Assembly: GCA_024243835.1 (NCBI GenBank)
Contig: JALPMN010000637.1
Location: forward strand, 1 to 61,739
DNA from: Enteropsectra breve
Taxonomy: Eukaryota > Microsporidia
Reading direction: 5' to 3'
Length of the DNA: 61,739 nucleotides
The notes below the pieces were generated by a model. The model had not been told where the DNA came from. It searched no databases and worked only from the letters and a program-made list of their open reading frames with translations. Made by a program: the position numbers and the translations under genes. Every line of letters starts with the position of its first letter. Position 1 is the stretch's first letter. Positions 58,774 to 61,739 of the stretch are shown in pieces.

Positions 58774-60999
58774 TTACAGATGTACTGAGCTCAGGGCGCT
58801 TTCATTGCCAACATCATAGGGTACTTCTTCAAACGATAGTTTGCTGAACGCAGTTTCATCGCTGCACGAATACTCTCTTTTACAAAATTCTATGAATTTA
58901 TTCCTTGCGTAATCAGTATCCACTTTTATCGATTCCATTCGTCTTACCCTTACGTGAAGTTTGATATTTTGTTCATTAGCCACAATAAGAGACTTAAAAA
59001 CTTTGTAAATATCTGAGGCAGAATCTGTACGGAAACGGTTTTTTCGTCGGCAAAGCAACATACGCGAATCAACGTTTAGTATAAGACATAATTCTCTATT
59101 ACAGTTTCTCATTGTATTTAGATTTACAGTCTCGAGGAATTTCCACATATCACTGTTTACAATAACCTCAATCTTATTGAATGTAGGAATGTTTTTTAAG
59201 GCCGTAATAATGAAATTTCGAGTAACTCCCACACCAATTTCAAGTCGTATTACTAAATGTTCTATCAAACTCGCAGGTAAAAATTCCGACACATCAATAT
59301 TTGCAGTGTTTTCAAGAAACAAGCCACAGAGATCCACATTATCTCTAACTGCTTGCATTACTAGTCGCTTCGTCAAGATAACGGGTTCTAAATAATAAAC
59401 AGTGCCAATGGATAGAGGATGCTTTACTATTACGGCACTATGTAATCTTTCGTCCACGAAGTATTTTTTGATGTGCTCAGCATATAGGGTATCAGCATCC
59501 GACAAAGCATCATTCGCTCCATAAAGCCGGTTATAAATAGTTGCTTCCGCGAGTTCTGCTTTCTTTGTAATTTGAAAGAAAAGCTGCACGGCTCGGGAAT
59601 GCCCAATAAAATGGCAGATGCTTTTTCTGAGGGGACATTCTTGACCAAAGAGGCGGTGAATCATCAAATAATCGACCTTTCCACAAAAGCCCATTACGCC
59701 AAACTTCTGCAATCTTATTTCTTGCAGCCTTGGAATTAATTCTGGGGGAAATTCATCAAACCCCTGAATGAATAACGAGCTAAGTTTTTCTACTTTTTTT
59801 AAAACAGCTTCGACCATAGTTACAAAGAGGCTATCCAAGAACTCTCCTCTCTCTTTTGCTTCCGGCAGTGTTTTATGATAAGGAAGCAGGTTATAGATAT
59901 AAACTTCTCGCAGCTCTGTGAGAATTGCCAAAATATCAATATAGCAATAAAAAGCTTGGACAAAATAAATGCTGGGAAACTCCTTGGGACGCGAATAAGG
60001 ATCTAAAGGCAAACCATTAAAAAATGGCAGCAGTATGTCTAGCCTTCTATTCTCCATTGCCTTGTTTATCGTATTAAACTCTTTGACGAGATCCAGCTTC
60101 TCAGACTGCTCTTGAATGTCATTTTCGTGCTTCAAAACTATCACCTTACATTTTTCCTGATTGTGTGGCTCATACGCAAAGTATCTGGAGCCTGCACATA
60201 GAAAGAGCTTGTTAACATGTTCCCCGTCCATTTCTATTTCCAGCAGATGAACATAGCTCATTAGAGTTTTTCCCGTTTTGTTAAACTCCGTGGCAATAGC
60301 ATTGTCTTTCTCATTGAGCCTATTATTGGTCCTTGCAAGCAATAGCCTATATTTTGACAAAAGACCATTTTTATCTAAGTGATACACAAAGTTAATACAA
60401 AAAAGATCGATAGTTTTTATCCGCATATGCAGCGGTACGCCGTTTTTCTTCATAAAAATATCAACCTGTTTGTTTATGTTGACTAGCAGATAGGCAAATG
60501 CTTTCAAAATATTGATCACAATATCATCGTTCAAAAAGATTTTAGAATCAGTGCACCATCCGGATGTTAGCTGGCACATAATGTGGATGATTTCATGGGA
60601 AAATGGAATAAGCAATTCAATGGCTTCAGCAGGGTCGCATGGATTTTCGAAAAATTCATAATTTTCACTTTCCTGTAGTTGCTGATCGATGAGATTTTCA
60701 TATACAACAACAGTGTCATCAGTACTGCAATCAATTGTTGCCAAGGCATCCTCGTATATTGTGTGCATTGAAAGTTGCTTCTCAATCCCAGCGCCAAATT
60801 CGTCGCCTTGCAAATGCTGACCCTTTAGAGCCCATTCAACAAAATCGAACCTTAGCAGATCTCGCAAGTCATAATTGTCTTTTTTGTCTCCTATTATTAC
60901 TTCTATCTGGAAATGATCCTCGAACAGGCGCTTCTGTCCATAGATTTCTAACTTAGCGAACGCCCCGCATACGAAGTGCAAACCTGAAAAATTTTTCAT
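58774..60999 (-). CDS. Paralogous-family protein, Skp1/BTB-like N-terminus (copy 3)
   Basis: 741 aa. Shares all family blocks: FQIEVIIGDKKDNYDLRDLL, STDDT, IELLIPFSHEIIHIM, SGWC, LNDDIVINILKAFAYLLV, LRIKT-type block with LFCINFVYHL, LVKEFNTIN, LSSLFIQGFDEFPPELIPRL, KVDYLMIHRLF and SICHFIGHSRAV. Ends NESALSSVHL, nearly the same as the 52317-52524 fragment. The N-terminus (NFSGLHFVCGAFAKLEIYG) is weakly hydrophobic. A CCC run (gccctcATG) precedes the start. No function recognised beyond the Skp1/BTB-like pattern. Confidence 0.7.
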   Translation of the reverse strand: MKNFSGLHFVCGAFAKLEIYGQKRLFEDHFQIEVIIGDKKDNYDLRDLLRFDFVEWALKGQHLQGDEFGAGIEKQLSMHTIYEDALATIDCSTDDTVVVYENLIDQQLQESENYEFFENPCDPAEAIELLIPFSHEIIHIMCQLTSGWCTDSKIFLNDDIVINILKAFAYLLVNINKQVDIFMKKNGVPLHMRIKTIDLFCINFVYHLDKNGLLSKYRLLLARTNNRLNEKDNAIATEFNKTGKTLMSYVHLLEIEMDGEHVNKLFLCAGSRYFAYEPHNQEKCKVIVLKHENDIQEQSEKLDLVKEFNTINKAMENRRLDILLPFFNGLPLDPYSRPKEFPSIYFVQAFYCYIDILAILTELREVYIYNLLPYHKTLPEAKERGEFLDSLFVTMVEAVLKKVEKLSSLFIQGFDEFPPELIPRLQEIRLQKFGVMGFCGKVDYLMIHRLFGQECPLRKSICHFIGHSRAVQLFFQITKKAELAEATIYNRLYGANDALSDADTLYAEHIKKYFVDERLHSAVIVKHPLSIGTVYYLEPVILTKRLVMQAVRDNVDLCGLFLENTANIDVSEFLPASLIEHLVIRLEIGVGVTRNFIITALKNIPTFNKIEVIVNSDMWKFLETVNLNTMRNCNRELCLILNVDSRMLLCRRKNRFRTDSASDIYKVFKSLIVANEQNIKLHVRVRRMESIKVDTDYARNKFIEFCKREYSCSDETAFSKLSFEEVPYDVGNESALSSVHL

Positions 61000-61739
61000 G
61001 AGGGCGATCAGAAATATTTTATAAAAACCATTTAATTGATTTGATAAGCAGATTAAAGCATATGATAACTAGTTACGATAATTAGTATCTATTGATAGAT
61101 ATATGTTATTCAATATTAAAAAATATGTGTAGTTTGTAAGAAAATTTTAAAAAAGTATCGAACGTTAAGGTTTATACGGACAGCCCTCATTAAAGTCCCC
61201 GGTGGATAAACACAGATACATAAATTATTAGAAAGTATTTAGATATCAGCGATTCTTTTTTGCCTTAAAGATGCCATACTAAGATTATAAAAATTCAAAG
61301 CTATAATTTGCGGCAATACGTGCGATGGCTAGCTATATACATCTCTCTGCTATTCTAGATTGTTGCACTGCTTTTATTTATCTGGAAAAAATGCTTATTG
61401 TTATTTTAAGCTTTTACTCATACATCTGCCCCTACTAAGCGACAGTAACTACGGGATCTGTGTAAGGCAATACTTATGCTAGTTTTCTGTTCATCTTGCT
61501 AAAATTATATTATGACAAGTGGTTCTGAGCATTTATATTGTGTTTGAATGTTTTCTTCTCACAGTGCATGCCTAGTATGTTTTCCACTCTATTTTATTTC
61601 TTGAAAAGTATACATTTCAATTTTGCCGTTTAAAGGCCCAACATTGTGAAATAAGAGATAACAAAAGACATCTAAACCACAAAAATTCTTTGTATATAAC
61701 TTAAATGTATGAAGTTTTTAGTATAAAAATTGTTAAATG
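61000..61739. other. Intergenic to window edge
   Basis: Upstream of family copy 3. No ORF with protein-like content and no clear repeat. Confidence 0.55.

Noticed and set aside
1..61739. CRISPR arrays, bacterial insertion sequences, prophage
   Set aside because: The window is eukaryotic. Repeats seen are coding or AT-rich tandem repeats without spacers, and there are no transposase genes.

Overview
The window most likely comes from a microsporidian. The genes are intron-poor and packed on both strands, in an AT-rich background. Conserved eukaryotic proteins are shortened: alpha-COP 783 aa, V-ATPase subunit C 291 aa. Many start codons are preceded by the pair of signals described for Microsporidia, an AAATTTT block followed by a CCC run that ends within about ten bases of the ATG. 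I used that promoter pattern to choose several start codons. The genus cannot be read from the sequence. All functions below are inferred by reading motifs, without database searches.

Positions 1-35500 are a core-gene region. In order it holds an IQGAP-like protein (-), a secreted repeat protein (+), tRNA-Ser(UGA), an SMP/C2 tricalbin-like tether (-), a glycerophosphodiester phosphodiesterase (+), alpha-COP (+), a Cdc4-like WD40 protein (-), an unknown protein (+), an MRCK/ROCK-like kinase with a C1 domain (-), tRNA-Val(AAC), V-ATPase subunit C (-), TAF9 (+), Gar1 (+), two unknowns, a saccharopine-dehydrogenase-like oxidoreductase (-), a large disordered repeat protein (+), a CCCH zinc finger protein (-), an ER TPR/J protein without its HPD motif (-), uS14 (-), two membrane proteins (-) and uS7 (+). 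Together these cover Rho-type signalling, ER contact sites, vesicle coats, transcription, snoRNP and ribosome functions.

Positions 35900-61000 look very different, like a fast-evolving secretome island. Intergenic spaces are long and pseudogenes and fragments are present. The large ORFs have signal peptides or an N-terminal anchor. Reading the proteins suggests three groups: (i) two large secreted RING-finger proteins (45065-47533 and 48667-51666); (ii) a paralogous family with three full copies (42188-44449, 54203-56452, 58774-60999) and one 3' fragment (52317-52524), whose N-terminal part resembles a Skp1/BTB fold; (iii) proteins that resemble ubiquitin-specific proteases but lack the catalytic cysteine (38931-41180; frameshifted 57158-58196; pseudogene 36219-37359). 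If these assignments hold, the island is a ubiquitin-themed set of secreted proteins: E3-like, adaptor-like and DUB-like. This is the strongest candidate here for an undescribed system.

A GC-rich structured block at 38466-38736 is a probable non-coding RNA of unknown identity. Smaller structures include a 43-bp palindrome at 44612-44654 and a 15-bp tandem repeat array with an inverted copy at 29349-29467.
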